A stretch of 64,000 nucleotides of DNA, from the NCBI RefSeq assembly GCF_022230925.1, contig NZ_JAKKFH010000034.1:186001-250000 (forward strand). The letters run 5' to 3'. Numbering within the stretch: the stretch's first letter is position 1; every line of letters begins with the position of its first letter. Shown here piece after piece: positions 17,504 to 25,498 of this stretch. The DNA comes from Micromonospora alfalfae. Its GTDB lineage: Bacteria > Actinomycetota > Actinomycetes > Mycobacteriales > Micromonosporaceae. The notes beneath the pieces were generated by a model. The model saw nothing but the letters and a program-made list of their open reading frames with translations. It had not been told where the DNA came from and did not search any database. The position numbers and the translations under genes are program-made.

Positions 17504-19201
17504 ATGACGGAGAGCTGGACCGACGAACGCAGCACCGCCCCACCCAACCCGCGCCGATGGCTGATCCTGGCCGTCATCCTGGCCGGGGCATTCATGATTC
17601 TGCTGGCCACGACGATCGTCAATGTGGCTGTCGCGCCGATCCAACGCGACCTCCAGTCGACCTACACGGCCATGGAGTGGGTCATCGCCGGCTACGCGCT
17701 CGGCTACGGCCTGTTGCTCATCCCCGCCGGTCGGATCGGCGACCGCTTCGGGCACCGCAAGCTGTTCCTCATCGGCGTCGCGGGGTTCACACTCGCGTCG
17801 GCGGCGTCGGCGCTCGCGGACACACCCGGCCAGCTGATCGCGTTCCAGGTGGTGCAGGGCATGATGGCCGGCATCCTCAACCCGCCGGTTCTGGCGCTGA
17901 TCCAGACCACGTTCCCGGCGAAGGAGACCGGCAAGGCGTACGGGATCTACGGCGCGATCGGCGGCATCGCGACCGCCAGCGGCCCCCTCCTCGGCGGTCT
18001 GCTGATCGCGTGGGACCTCAACGGCTGGGACTGGCGGCCGGTGTTCCTGCTCAACGTGCCGATCGGCCTGGCCACGTTCGTCGCCGCGCTGATCCTGGTG
18101 CCCGAGTCACGCGGCCGCCGCGGTGGTCTCGACGTGATCGGCATGCTGCTCGTCTCGGCCGCCGTCCTGCTGCTGGCCGTACCCCTGGTCGAGGGTCAGC
18201 GCCTGGGTTGGCCGGCATGGACGTTCGTCTCGATGGCAGCGGCGCTGCCCGCGCTGGCCGTCTTCGCGGTGTGGGAGCTGCGCCGCGCCCGACGCGCCCA
18301 GGTCCCGCTGGTGAGCATGCGCCTCTTCGCGCACCGCTCCTTCTCCGCCGGCGTCGGCATCAGTCTCTGCTACTTCGCGGGCTTCATCGGCCTGCTCTTC
18401 GCGCTCTCGCTGCACCTGCAGATCGGCCTGGAGAAATCCGCCCTGACGACGGGCCTGATCCTGCTGCCGTTCTCGTTCGGCACACTGGTCGGCGCGGCCA
18501 TCTCCGACAACGTCGCCCGGGCGCTCGGTCGTGGCGTCCTGATGCTCGGCGCGGGCATCGTGATCGTCGGCATGGTGGGCATCATCGCCACGATCCACTG
18601 GTGGGGTTCCGGCCTGGAGCTACTGCCTGCCTTGCTCTTCGCCGGCTTCGGCTCGGGCCTGGTGATCGCGCCGAGCGTCGAGATCGTGCTGGCCGGCGTG
18701 CCCTGGCAGGACGCGGGCGCGGCCAGCGGTGTGCTCGGCACCGCCCAACGTCTCGGCCAGGCGATCGGCGTCGCGGTGGCCGGCGTTGTCCTCTTCGGAA
18801 CGCTCGGCTCCTACTCGGGGACGGCCGCCGAGAAGGCGAGCCCGGAGCTCCAGGCATCGCTCGTGGCGGCCGGCCTGCCGCCGGCCGAGGCGAGCGCGGC
18901 GACGACCACCTTCGCCGACTGTTTCATCCGCCAGTCGCGCGCGTCGGATCCGACGGCCACGCCGCCGGGCTGCGCGGACTCGGCGCCGGGTCCGGTGGGC
19001 GCGGCCTTCGACAACGCCGCCACGTCGGCGCTGGAGACCAACTTCAACCGGGCGGTCCAGTGGACCGTCGGCGCCGTCCTGATCGGCGTGATCCTCACGT
19101 TCCTTCTCGTCTACCTGCTGCCCCGCCGGCCCGAAGAGCCCTGGGCCGAGGCGAGCAAGCCCGATTGGAACGTGACCACCCAGCCCGAGCCCGCTCAGTG
19201 A
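17504..19201 (+). CDS. MFS drug exporter, DHA2 (14-TMS) family
   Basis: 565 residues with 14 predicted membrane segments. The family motif A reads GRIGDRFGHRKLFLIG and motif C lies in the ASGPLLGGLLIAW region. A longer extracytoplasmic loop at about 450-510 contains Cys pairs (FADCFIRQ, PPGCADSAPG). Export of the cluster's polyketide by proton antiport is the likely job. CAGGAGGAACGCG precedes ATG 17504. The frame extends upstream to 17426 but crosses the promoter. A convergent PadR-type regulator lies directly downstream, the common PadR-plus-exporter arrangement. Confidence 0.93.
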   Translation: MTESWTDERSTAPPNPRRWLILAVILAGAFMILLATTIVNVAVAPIQRDLQSTYTAMEWVIAGYALGYGLLLIPAGRIGDRFGHRKLFLIGVAGFTLASAASALADTPGQLIAFQVVQGMMAGILNPPVLALIQTTFPAKETGKAYGIYGAIGGIATASGPLLGGLLIAWDLNGWDWRPVFLLNVPIGLATFVAALILVPESRGRRGGLDVIGMLLVSAAVLLLAVPLVEGQRLGWPAWTFVSMAAALPALAVFAVWELRRARRAQVPLVSMRLFAHRSFSAGVGISLCYFAGFIGLLFALSLHLQIGLEKSALTTGLILLPFSFGTLVGAAISDNVARALGRGVLMLGAGIVIVGMVGIIATIHWWGSGLELLPALLFAGFGSGLVIAPSVEIVLAGVPWQDAGAASGVLGTAQRLGQAIGVAVAGVVLFGTLGSYSGTAAEKASPELQASLVAAGLPPAEASAATTTFADCFIRQSRASDPTATPPGCADSAPGPVGAAFDNAATSALETNFNRAVQWTVGAVLIGVILTFLLVYLLPRRPEEPWAEASKPDWNVTTQPEPAQ

Positions 19202-19207
19202 CATGCC

Positions 19208-19249
19208 GCCAGCCCCGACCCCGGAAATGCCACCGGGGTCGGGGCTGGC
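19208..19249. terminator. Strong bidirectional hairpin terminator
   Basis: Perfect 17-base arms (19208-19224, beginning GCCAGCCCC, and 19233-19249, ending GGGGCTGGC) with an 8-base loop. It lies between the convergent stops of the exporter (19201) and the PadR gene (19254). Confidence 0.92.
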
Positions 19250-19253
19250 ACCG

Positions 19254-19820
19254 TCAGGAGGTCGTCATCGAGGTCGGTTGGTTGGCCATCAGCTTGGGCA
19301 ACTGGTCGAGCAGCTCGTCGTGCCAGGCGAGCTCGGTACGGAGTCGGAGCTCGGTATGACGGAAGGTCGTCCACTCCAGACCACGGATGTGCGGTGCCGC
19401 CAGCTCTCGGAGCGCGAGCCACGAGTCGAGCTGCTCGGCGAGTGCCTTCCGGCGCGCCACGATGATGGCGCGCAGCGCGTCTTCTCCGAGGTCGATCACG
19501 TTCTGGAGGGCCAGGTCGACCGGGTCGTGACGGAGCTTGGTGTCACGCAACGCCTCGTCACGGTGGTCGATCAGCTCGGCCGCGCCCGCCGAGGTGAGCG
19601 CGTAGATCGTGCGGGCGGGCCGGTTGCCCTCCTGCTCGGTCCGGACCGCCTCGATGACGCCCTCGACCTGCATTCGGTGCAGCGCGCCGTAGAGCGAGCC
19701 CGGTTTGACGTCGCTCCACAGCTCGGTACGGTCGACCTGCGCCGCCCGGCGGATCTGGTGCCCATGCATGGGGCCCCCACGCGCGAGCGCTCCGAGTACG
19801 AACAGGCGAGTGCTATTCAC
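19254..19820 (-). CDS. PadR-family transcriptional regulator
   Basis: 188 residues. The N-terminal winged helix includes TRLFVLGALARGGPMHGHQI, KPGSLYGALHRMQVEGVIEA and RTIYALTSAGAAEL. A C-terminal helical (Vir_act_alpha_C-like) dimerisation domain follows. GTG 19820 is preferred because the wing-helix begins there. An ATG at 19856 falls inside a perfect hairpin and would add only 12 unconserved residues. The protein probably represses the convergent MFS gene and itself, releasing on binding the exported compound, as known for LmrR and other PadR proteins. Confidence 0.88.
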   Translation of the reverse strand: MNSTRLFVLGALARGGPMHGHQIRRAAQVDRTELWSDVKPGSLYGALHRMQVEGVIEAVRTEQEGNRPARTIYALTSAGAAELIDHRDEALRDTKLRHDPVDLALQNVIDLGEDALRAIIVARRKALAEQLDSWLALRELAAPHIRGLEWTTFRHTELRLRTELAWHDELLDQLPKLMANQPTSMTTS

Positions 19821-19823
19821 GGC

Positions 19824-19855
19824 ATTAGTCCAACACGAGTGCCCGTTTGCGGGCA
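19824..19855. promoter_or_regulatory. Operator candidate upstream of the PadR gene
   Basis: Two elements sit here. ATTAGTC (19824-19830) is the reverse complement of the GACTAAT found in the exporter promoter. A perfect inverted repeat TGCCCG (19840-19845) / CGGGCA (19850-19855) has a 4-base loop. Either could be the autoregulatory site. Confidence 0.45.
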
Positions 19856-19885
19856 AGTTACCCAGAGCAATCCTTGACCAGCCCG

Positions 19886-20560
19886 CTATCCGTGAAACGT
19901 CGGATCGCAGAGCCTCGGCAGGACGATCAGCGAGGCCGCTATGGCCCTGTTGACAGCGTCGATCCGGGACACCGCGCCGAGTTTGGCGAAGATGTTGCGC
20001 AGGTGGCGTTTGACCGTCGCCTCCGACAGGCAGAGCCGGCCGGCGATCTGGGCGTTGCTCATCGCCTGACCGACCAACTGCAGGACCTCGCGCTCACGGT
20101 CCGACAGCGTGCTGTGCACCGGCCCCTGCACCTGGGTCAGGCTCTCCCGCGACACCGCCAGCATCACCGGCGCGTCATCGGCGCGGGCGCTGCGGATCGC
20201 CGCCACCAACTCCTGGCGGGTCGAGTTCTTCAGCAGGTAGCCGCAGATGCCAAGGGTCAACAACTCACGCAACAGCGTCGGGCCGTCGAACATGCTGAGG
20301 ATGATGACCCGGCTCGACGGCGCGACGTCACGGATCCGGCGGACCGTGGTGGTCACCCCGTCGCCGGGGATCTGCACGTCGAGCAGCACGATGTCGGGCT
20401 GACGGATTCGGATCTCGTTGATCGCGGCGCCGCTGTCGCCGGCCTCGCCGACGACCACGAGGTCACGCTGGGCGTCGAGGATCTCCCGGAGGCCGTCGCG
20501 GACCACCACATGGTCGTCGACAAGCACGATGCGGGTCGGCTCGATCATCGTGACGGTCAC
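19886..20560 (-). CDS. NarL/LuxR-type response regulator
   Basis: 224 residues. The receiver has [18 protein letters not shown], phospho-acceptor Asp in [13 protein letters not shown] and Lys in [10 protein letters not shown]. The LuxR HTH reads [20 protein letters not shown] then [19 protein letters not shown]. The start is GTG 20560, overlapping the kinase stop by GTGA. The HTH end and the following segment [11 protein letters not shown](R/K)A(I/V)AASL match the orphan regulator at 8574-9272 almost residue for residue, so the two are close paralogues. It is divergent from the second multicopper oxidase gene through its kinase. Confidence 0.94.
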   Translation of the reverse strand: MTVTMIEPTRIVLVDDHVVVRDGLREILDAQRDLVVVGEAGDSGAAINEIRIRQPDIVLLDVQIPGDGVTTTVRRIRDVAPSSRVIILSMFDGPTLLRELLTLGICGYLLKNSTRQELVAAIRSARADDAPVMLAVSRESLTQVQGPVHSTLSDREREVLQLVGQAMSNAQIAGRLCLSEATVKRHLRNIFAKLGAVSRIDAVNRAIAASLIVLPRLCDPTFHG

Positions 20561-21633
20561 CGGCCGGCCTCCGCCCCGACGGCCAGCAGCGGCACGACGA
20601 GCTCGACCGAAGCGCCCTGGTGGCCCGACGCGCGCACGGCGAGACGACCGCCGACGACGGCCGCGCGCTCAGCCATCGCCCGCAGGCCGGAGCCGTCGCG
20701 CACCGCCGCGAGGTCGAAGCCCACCCCGTCGTCGGCGACGGTCGCCCGCAGCTCGTGCGGGGTGATGTCGATGACCGCGTGGATCACCCGAGCGCCGGCA
20801 TGGGCCACCGCGTTGCGCAACGCTTCGCGGACGACCAGGAACACCTCGTCGAGCACCTCGGGCGGCACCCACGACTCGTCGCCGTTGATCTCGGTGTGCA
20901 GACGGGTCTCGCCCGTCTCGACAGTCGACAGGAAGTTGGCCAGCGCCTCGTCGAGTGACCCGAGCGGCTGAGAGAGCCGAAGGTCGGCGATGAGCACACG
21001 CAGATAGCCGACCGCGTCGTGGAGCGACTCCCGGGCGATGACCACCCGGCGGTCCACGTCGTCGTGGCGTCGTTCCTGGGCGAGCTCGTGGGCCTCCAGG
21101 TTGCGGTACGCCGCGCTGAGGCTGTGGCCCAGCCGGTCGTGCAGCTCGCGCGCGATCAAGGAACGCTCGGCGATCTGCGCCTGGTGGACCTCGTTCATCA
21201 GGCCGGCGGCATAGCGCGAACTCGCGTCGACCAGCCGGGTCAGTGTCGTACGGGTGAGCGCGTCGGCGACCAGCGCCAGGATCGCGCCCTCGTCGGGCTG
21301 GCCGGCCAACTGCTCCAGCGCGTCGGCCAACGCGATGTCGGCCAGCGCGACGACAGCGCGAAAGCACTCGCGTGGGTGCAGCTCGACATCCTCGGTGGAC
21401 ACTGCCGGCGGCGGTGTCGACAGCGGGTCGGTCGCCTCACGGCGAATCTCGGCCGCCGTGTCCCGGAGCAGGACCTCGGCCTGCGCCGTGTAGTTGTCGA
21501 TCAGGCCAGCGGCCCCTTCGAAGTCGTCACTCGCAGCGGCAAGACGTTGACAGTAGGCGGCAAGAATCGGTTGATGCCTGCGTTCGAGAACCTCGGCAGC
21601 GGTCCTCCGCAGCGCATCGTTTCCAACAACCAT
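20557..21633 (-). CDS. Cytoplasmic sensor histidine kinase (HisKA_3 type)
   Basis: 358 residues without any membrane segment. The N-terminal 170 residues or so are an all-helical input region rich in Ala/Leu/Arg that resembles RsbRD-like sensor regions in character. The phospho-accepting His is in [19 protein letters not shown], and the HATPase has [16 protein letters not shown] (N box) and [10 protein letters not shown] (G box). ATG 21633 follows GGGGGATCC. The longer frame to 21780 is unsupported. Lack of a membrane domain means it senses an intracellular signal, perhaps a pathway intermediate. Confidence 0.92.
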   Translation of the reverse strand: MVVGNDALRRTAAEVLERRHQPILAAYCQRLAAASDDFEGAAGLIDNYTAQAEVLLRDTAAEIRREATDPLSTPPPAVSTEDVELHPRECFRAVVALADIALADALEQLAGQPDEGAILALVADALTRTTLTRLVDASSRYAAGLMNEVHQAQIAERSLIARELHDRLGHSLSAAYRNLEAHELAQERRHDDVDRRVVIARESLHDAVGYLRVLIADLRLSQPLGSLDEALANFLSTVETGETRLHTEINGDESWVPPEVLDEVFLVVREALRNAVAHAGARVIHAVIDITPHELRATVADDGVGFDLAAVRDGSGLRAMAERAAVVGGRLAVRASGHQGASVELVVPLLAVGAEAGR

Positions 21634-21967
21634 TGCGGATCCCCCGGTGTGTGCCCTATTGCTCCCCAGGTGCGGGCACGAACGGCTCTCCCCAGCGCCG
21701 GCTGCCCGCCGTGTCGCCGACTCCCCCCGTCGTGGGCGACAAAAGCACTCAGATCGGATCGGCCTTCTACGAGTTGTCACGGCCGACTACTCGCACGAGT
21801 CTACGGTCTCACTGCGCGTCGTTGGAAGCATCGAAGCTTAGCTTTTGGTAGTCACACCAAAACTTAAGGTGAAATCCATATTTGGCCGCGACCAGTTTTC
21901 GACGACGCGTCGAGGGGCCTCCCCGACAGTTCACCCGAGACCTCGACCACCAGGAGTGGAGCGACCA
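21634..21967. promoter_or_regulatory. Divergent promoter region, kinase / multicopper oxidase
   Basis: 334 bases without a gene. The only clear structure is an inverted repeat TTTTGGT (21843-21849) / ACCAAAA (21856-21862) with a 6-base centre. It lies in an AT-richer stretch (21835-21890) about 110 bases before the oxidase start. It is a good operator candidate for the neighbouring response regulator. No confident -10/-35 pair was found. Confidence 0.5.
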
Positions 21968-23431
21968 ATGGTGAGCAGACGCAACGTCATGAAGGCCGGC
22001 GCCACCGCGGGAGCAGCCGCGCTGGTCACGACCACCGCGGCGGCAGCAGCCCGCGGGTCCACCCCGTCCGCGACACCGGCCCACGGCGCCCACACCGGCC
22101 ACGGGAAGACGGCACACGTCGCGGCCGTCACCGCCCCGTTCGCTGTCCGGATGCCGATACCTCCCGTGCAGCAGCCGATCGCCTCGGTAGCCAACACCGA
22201 CTTCTACGTCGTTTCCACCCGTAAGGCTCAAGTGGAGATCCTGCCCGGGACGCGTACCGAGGTGTTGACCTATGACGGGCTCTTTCCCGGCCCGACGTTC
22301 CGGGTAAAGACGGGCCGGCTCGCGGTCATCGCCCACAGCAACCACCTCGACATGCCGACCGCGGTGCACGTGCACGGAGGCCACACACCGTCGAGCAGCG
22401 ACGGGTTCCCGACCGACGTGCTGGACCCGGGTAAGAGCCGGCTCTACAGCTATCCGAACAAGCAGCGGGCGGCCACGCTCTGGTACCACGACCATGCCCA
22501 TCACATGGAGGCCGAGCACGTGTTCCGCGGGCTCGCCGGCTTCTACCTGATCGACGACCCAGCCCAGGCCGAACTGCGGCTGCCCAGCGGCAACCACGAC
22601 ATCCCGATCATGTTGCGCGACGCGCGGTTCGCCGATGACGCGAGCCTGGTCTTCGAACAGGACGACTTCCAGTTCCGCAACACGATCCTGGTCAACGGCA
22701 AGCCGCAGCCCTACTTCCCGGTGGCCGCCCGCAAGTACCGGCTGCGCTTCGCCAACGCGTCCAACCTCCGCACTTTCACCCTGCGGCTCGGCAACGACGC
22801 CGAGGTCGCCCAGATCGCTAGTGACGGCGGGCTGCTCGCCGGGCCGACGCCGATCCGCTCGTGGAGCCTGACGCCCGGCGAGCGGATCGAGATCGTCGTC
22901 GACTTCGGCGCGTTCCCGGTCGGCAGCCAGATCTTCCTCGACGACGCGGTGGCCGGGCCGGTGCTGCGCTTCGACGTCAACCGGGCCACCGCCGACACCA
23001 GTCGGGTGCCCGACCGGCTGAGCACCATCCCCGCGCTGCCGGCGGCCACGAAGGAGCGGGCGTTCACGCTCAACTTCAACCCGTCGACCGGCCAGTTCCT
23101 CATCAACGGGCAGCAGTTCGACGCCGGACGGGTGGACACCGAGATCAAACGCAACACGACCGAGGTGTGGACGGTGACGAACGGCGACACGCTCTTCGGC
23201 ATCCCGCACAACTTCCACCCCCACCTGGTCCAGTTCCGGGTGCTGGACCGCAACGGTCAGCCGCCGGCGCCGGGCGAGGCCGGGGTGAAGGACACCATCG
23301 CGGTGGGACCGGGCGAGACGGTCCGACTCCAGGCGACATTCGGACCGTACCTTGGCCGATATGTCTACCATTGCCACATGATCGACCACTCCGCGAGTGG
23401 GATGATGGCACAGATGAAGATCGTTCCCTGA
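21968..23431 (+). CDS. Tat-exported multicopper oxidase (laccase / phenol oxidase-like)
   Basis: 487 residues. A twin-arginine signal (VSRRNVMKAGATAGAAALVT) is followed by three cupredoxin domains. Copper motifs are AVHVHGGH (the usual HWHG is altered), LWYHDHAHH, HNFHPHLVQF and YHCHMIDHSASGMMAQM, with a Met axial ligand candidate. The family includes CotA, phenoxazinone synthase and bilirubin oxidase, which oxidise phenols by one electron. In this cluster it could couple or oxidise the aromatic polyketide outside the membrane. GGAG lies 9 bases before ATG 21968, and the upstream frame lacks a signal peptide. The SRPBCC gene follows after 19 bases. Confidence 0.94.
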   Translation: MVSRRNVMKAGATAGAAALVTTTAAAAARGSTPSATPAHGAHTGHGKTAHVAAVTAPFAVRMPIPPVQQPIASVANTDFYVVSTRKAQVEILPGTRTEVLTYDGLFPGPTFRVKTGRLAVIAHSNHLDMPTAVHVHGGHTPSSSDGFPTDVLDPGKSRLYSYPNKQRAATLWYHDHAHHMEAEHVFRGLAGFYLIDDPAQAELRLPSGNHDIPIMLRDARFADDASLVFEQDDFQFRNTILVNGKPQPYFPVAARKYRLRFANASNLRTFTLRLGNDAEVAQIASDGGLLAGPTPIRSWSLTPGERIEIVVDFGAFPVGSQIFLDDAVAGPVLRFDVNRATADTSRVPDRLSTIPALPAATKERAFTLNFNPSTGQFLINGQQFDAGRVDTEIKRNTTEVWTVTNGDTLFGIPHNFHPHLVQFRVLDRNGQPPAPGEAGVKDTIAVGPGETVRLQATFGPYLGRYVYHCHMIDHSASGMMAQMKIVP

Positions 23432-23450
23432 CCCCTGAGAAAGGTTCCTT

Positions 23451-23885
23451 GTGCCCTCGGCAGAGAAGACTGTGCAGATCGGACGGACCCCTGAGGACGT
23501 CTTCGCCTTTCTCGCCCGCGGCGAGAACGACGCCCGCTGGCGTCCCAACGTGCTCGATGTCGCGCGCGTCTCCGGCGAGGGGGTCGGCGCTCGCTACAAA
23601 CAGGGACTCAAGGGCCCCGGTGGGAGCCGCATCCCGGCCGACTACGAGGTGACCGGGTTCGAGCCGGGTCGACGTCTGGCGTTCCAGGCAACCGGCAGCG
23701 TGGTACGCACCCAGGGCGAATACACGCTCACCCCGGCCGACGGCGGCGGGACCCGGCTCACGCTGAAGCTGGCGTGGCAGCCGAGCGGGCTGTCGCGCTT
23801 CCTCGGCCCGGTCGTCGGCAAGACGTTCGAAGAGGAGATCGCCGCCCTCGACGCCCTTCGCGACCTGCTGGAGAACGAAGCCTGA
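23451..23885 (+). CDS. SRPBCC (START-like) family protein
   Basis: 144 residues of the helix-grip SRPBCC fold: KTVQIGRTPEDVFAFLARGE at the N-terminus, DYEVTGFEPGRRLAFQATG and GEYTLTPADGGGTRLTLKL as consecutive strands, and a C-terminal helix that would close the hydrophobic cavity. Polyketide cyclase/dehydrase and lipid-binding proteins share this fold. The catalytic type is not evident. Start is GTG 23451 with AAAGG upstream. It forms an operon with the oxidase and is followed by terminators. It may bind the aromatic product or an intermediate, but a general stress-type SRPBCC protein cannot be excluded. Confidence 0.85.
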   Translation: MPSAEKTVQIGRTPEDVFAFLARGENDARWRPNVLDVARVSGEGVGARYKQGLKGPGGSRIPADYEVTGFEPGRRLAFQATGSVVRTQGEYTLTPADGGGTRLTLKLAWQPSGLSRFLGPVVGKTFEEEIAALDALRDLLENEA

Positions 23886-23906
23886 GCGCAGTGTGAGCCG
23901 GTGGCG

Positions 23907-23971
23907 CTGGCGGCAACCGCCGCCAGTGGACGTCACCGGAGGGCCCGGAGCCAACCGGCTCCGGGCCCTCC
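23907..23971. terminator. Two tandem hairpins ending the polyketide cluster
   Basis: First hairpin: CTGGCGGC (23907-23914) / GCCGCCAG (23919-23926). Second and stronger: 15-base perfect arms GGAGGGCCCGGAGCC (23938-23952) and GGCTCCGGGCCCTCC (23957-23971) with a 4-base loop. They separate the SRPBCC gene from the convergent esterase gene and probably serve both. Confidence 0.88.
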
Positions 23972-23982
23972 TCCTGCCCCGG

Positions 23983-25287
23983 TCAGGGGCTGGTGCAGGT
24001 GACGTTGCTGGGTGCGGTGGCACCGTTGCCGGTGGCCGTGAAACCGAAGGTGGTCGAGGCGTTCGGGCCGACAGTGCCGTTGTAGGCGGCGTTCCTGACT
24101 GTGACACTGCCGGTGGTGCCCGTGTTGGTGCCGCTCCAGAGGCTGCTGATGGCCTGACCACTGGCCAGGGTCAGGCCCACGGTCCAGCCGTTCAGGGGTG
24201 CTGTGGAGTTGTTGGCCACTGTCACCTCGGCCTGGAAGCCGCCGGGCCAGGTGTTGAGCGTCCGGTAGGTGGCGGCGCAGGTGCCGGGCTCCCCGGTCGG
24301 CGGCGGGGTGGTCGGCGGCGGATCGGTGGGCGGCGGATCGGTCGGCGGCGGGGTCGTCGGAGGCGGGGTCGTCGGCGGCGTTGTCGACTCGAACTGGCTG
24401 AAGAACCTCCAGATCTCACCCGAGGTCCAGGTCCGCGAGTCGTTGGGGCTGCCCGACCCGTCCACCGGACTGGGGGTGTGATCCCCGTCGAACGCCGCCC
24501 ACTGCACCGGGTAGCCGGCCCGGCAACCCGAGTAGGCGGTGGTGATGTGGGTGAGGCTGCCCCGGCTCGGCTCGCGCGGGCTCTGCGCGGTGCAGCCGTT
24601 GTTGCGCACGAACGTGTCGCGCAGCTGCCGACCCTGGGAGATGTTCAGCACGCTGTCATAGATGCCGTGGATGCCGAAGTAGGCGACCGGCTGCGTGCCC
24701 CCGTTGCATCCGCTGAGGTTGGCACCGGAGAGGACGCTGACCGCACGGATGACAGTGGGTCGGGCGCAGGCCACCGCGTAGCTCATGGCCCCGCCGTAGC
24801 TCCAGCCCAGGGCGAAGCGCTGGGTGGTGTCGACGCAGAGGTCGTTCTCGATCTGCCGGGAGATGTCGTCGAAGAGGGTCAGGTCCCGACCGTTGGTGTT
24901 GGCCCAGCCGGCGTTGAGACCCTGTGGGGCGACGAAGATCGTGCTGTTGTTCGACAGCGGCTGGAGCCCGTAGTAGCCGGCCGACGTGACGTTGTTGGCC
25001 GAGCCGTTCAACCAGTGGAAGCCGAAGATCAGCCGGTAGGGGCGGTTCCGGTCGTATCCGTCCGGGATCCGCAGGTTGTACGTACGACTCTGGCCGCTGC
25101 TCTGAATCGTCCGCGTCCCGCTGGCGAGTGTGGGGGCCTTGCCGCAGCCGGCGGTCGCCGCGAGGGTGCCGTTGGTGGCGGCCACCGCCGTCGCACCGAA
25201 GCCGCCGCTCAACGCGCCGCCGGTGGTGGCCGCGAGGAGAAGCGCCGCGGCCGCGATGGATGGGAGGAAGAACCTACGTCTCAGCAT
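23983..25287 (-). CDS. Secreted CE1 (feruloyl/acetylxylan esterase-like) with CBM2
   Basis: 434 residues. A signal peptide (MLRRRFFLPSIAAAALLLAA) precedes an alpha/beta-hydrolase esterase domain of the PHB-depolymerase/feruloyl-esterase group. Its nucleophile elbow reads FALGWSYGGAMSYAVA and the His region FDGDHTPSPVD. A long Pro/Thr linker (repeated TPPPT/DPPPT, coded at about 24275-24385) follows, and then a C-terminal family-2 carbohydrate-binding module with the expected Trp and Asn-rich strands (NTWPGGFQAEVTVANNSTAP, LNGWTVGLTL). It would cleave ester side chains from plant cell-wall xylan. It stands alone, controlled by the LacI-type palindrome at 25459-25472. Confidence 0.93.
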   Translation of the reverse strand: MLRRRFFLPSIAAAALLLAATTGGALSGGFGATAVAATNGTLAATAGCGKAPTLASGTRTIQSSGQSRTYNLRIPDGYDRNRPYRLIFGFHWLNGSANNVTSAGYYGLQPLSNNSTIFVAPQGLNAGWANTNGRDLTLFDDISRQIENDLCVDTTQRFALGWSYGGAMSYAVACARPTVIRAVSVLSGANLSGCNGGTQPVAYFGIHGIYDSVLNISQGRQLRDTFVRNNGCTAQSPREPSRGSLTHITTAYSGCRAGYPVQWAAFDGDHTPSPVDGSGSPNDSRTWTSGEIWRFFSQFESTTPPTTPPPTTPPPTDPPPTDPPPTTPPPTGEPGTCAATYRTLNTWPGGFQAEVTVANNSTAPLNGWTVGLTLASGQAISSLWSGTNTGTTGSVTVRNAAYNGTVGPNASTTFGFTATGNGATAPSNVTCTSP

Positions 25288-25458
25288 TGTTTGGGCTCCT
25301 TGCCGTTCGGCGACGATCAGTGGTCGCCTGGCATCGACGGGGGCCCGGACTGGTCACCGACCGGGAAGGCGGCGGGAGGGACGGGGCCCTCGGCGCCTCT
25401 TCTCCGACTGGCTCGGGTGACCGGGAGCGTGCCCTTCACTCCCGGGTGAAAGATAGCA

Positions 25459-25472
25459 TGTTATCGATAACA
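25459..25472. promoter_or_regulatory. LacI-family operator palindrome TGTTATCGATAACA
   Basis: A perfect 14-base palindrome with central CG, the form recognised by LacI/GalR-family sugar repressors. It lies about 170 bases upstream of the esterase start and just after the stop of the siderophore decarboxylase gene, so it most likely controls the esterase. No LacI gene is in the window, so the regulator acts from elsewhere. Confidence 0.75.
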
Positions 25473-25498
25473 CACCGAGTCGGCCGAGCCTCCCGGGC

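Noticed and set aside
24269-24481. Plus-strand Gly/Val repeat peptide
   Set aside because: It is the reverse-strand reading of the Pro/Thr linker of the esterase, not a gene.
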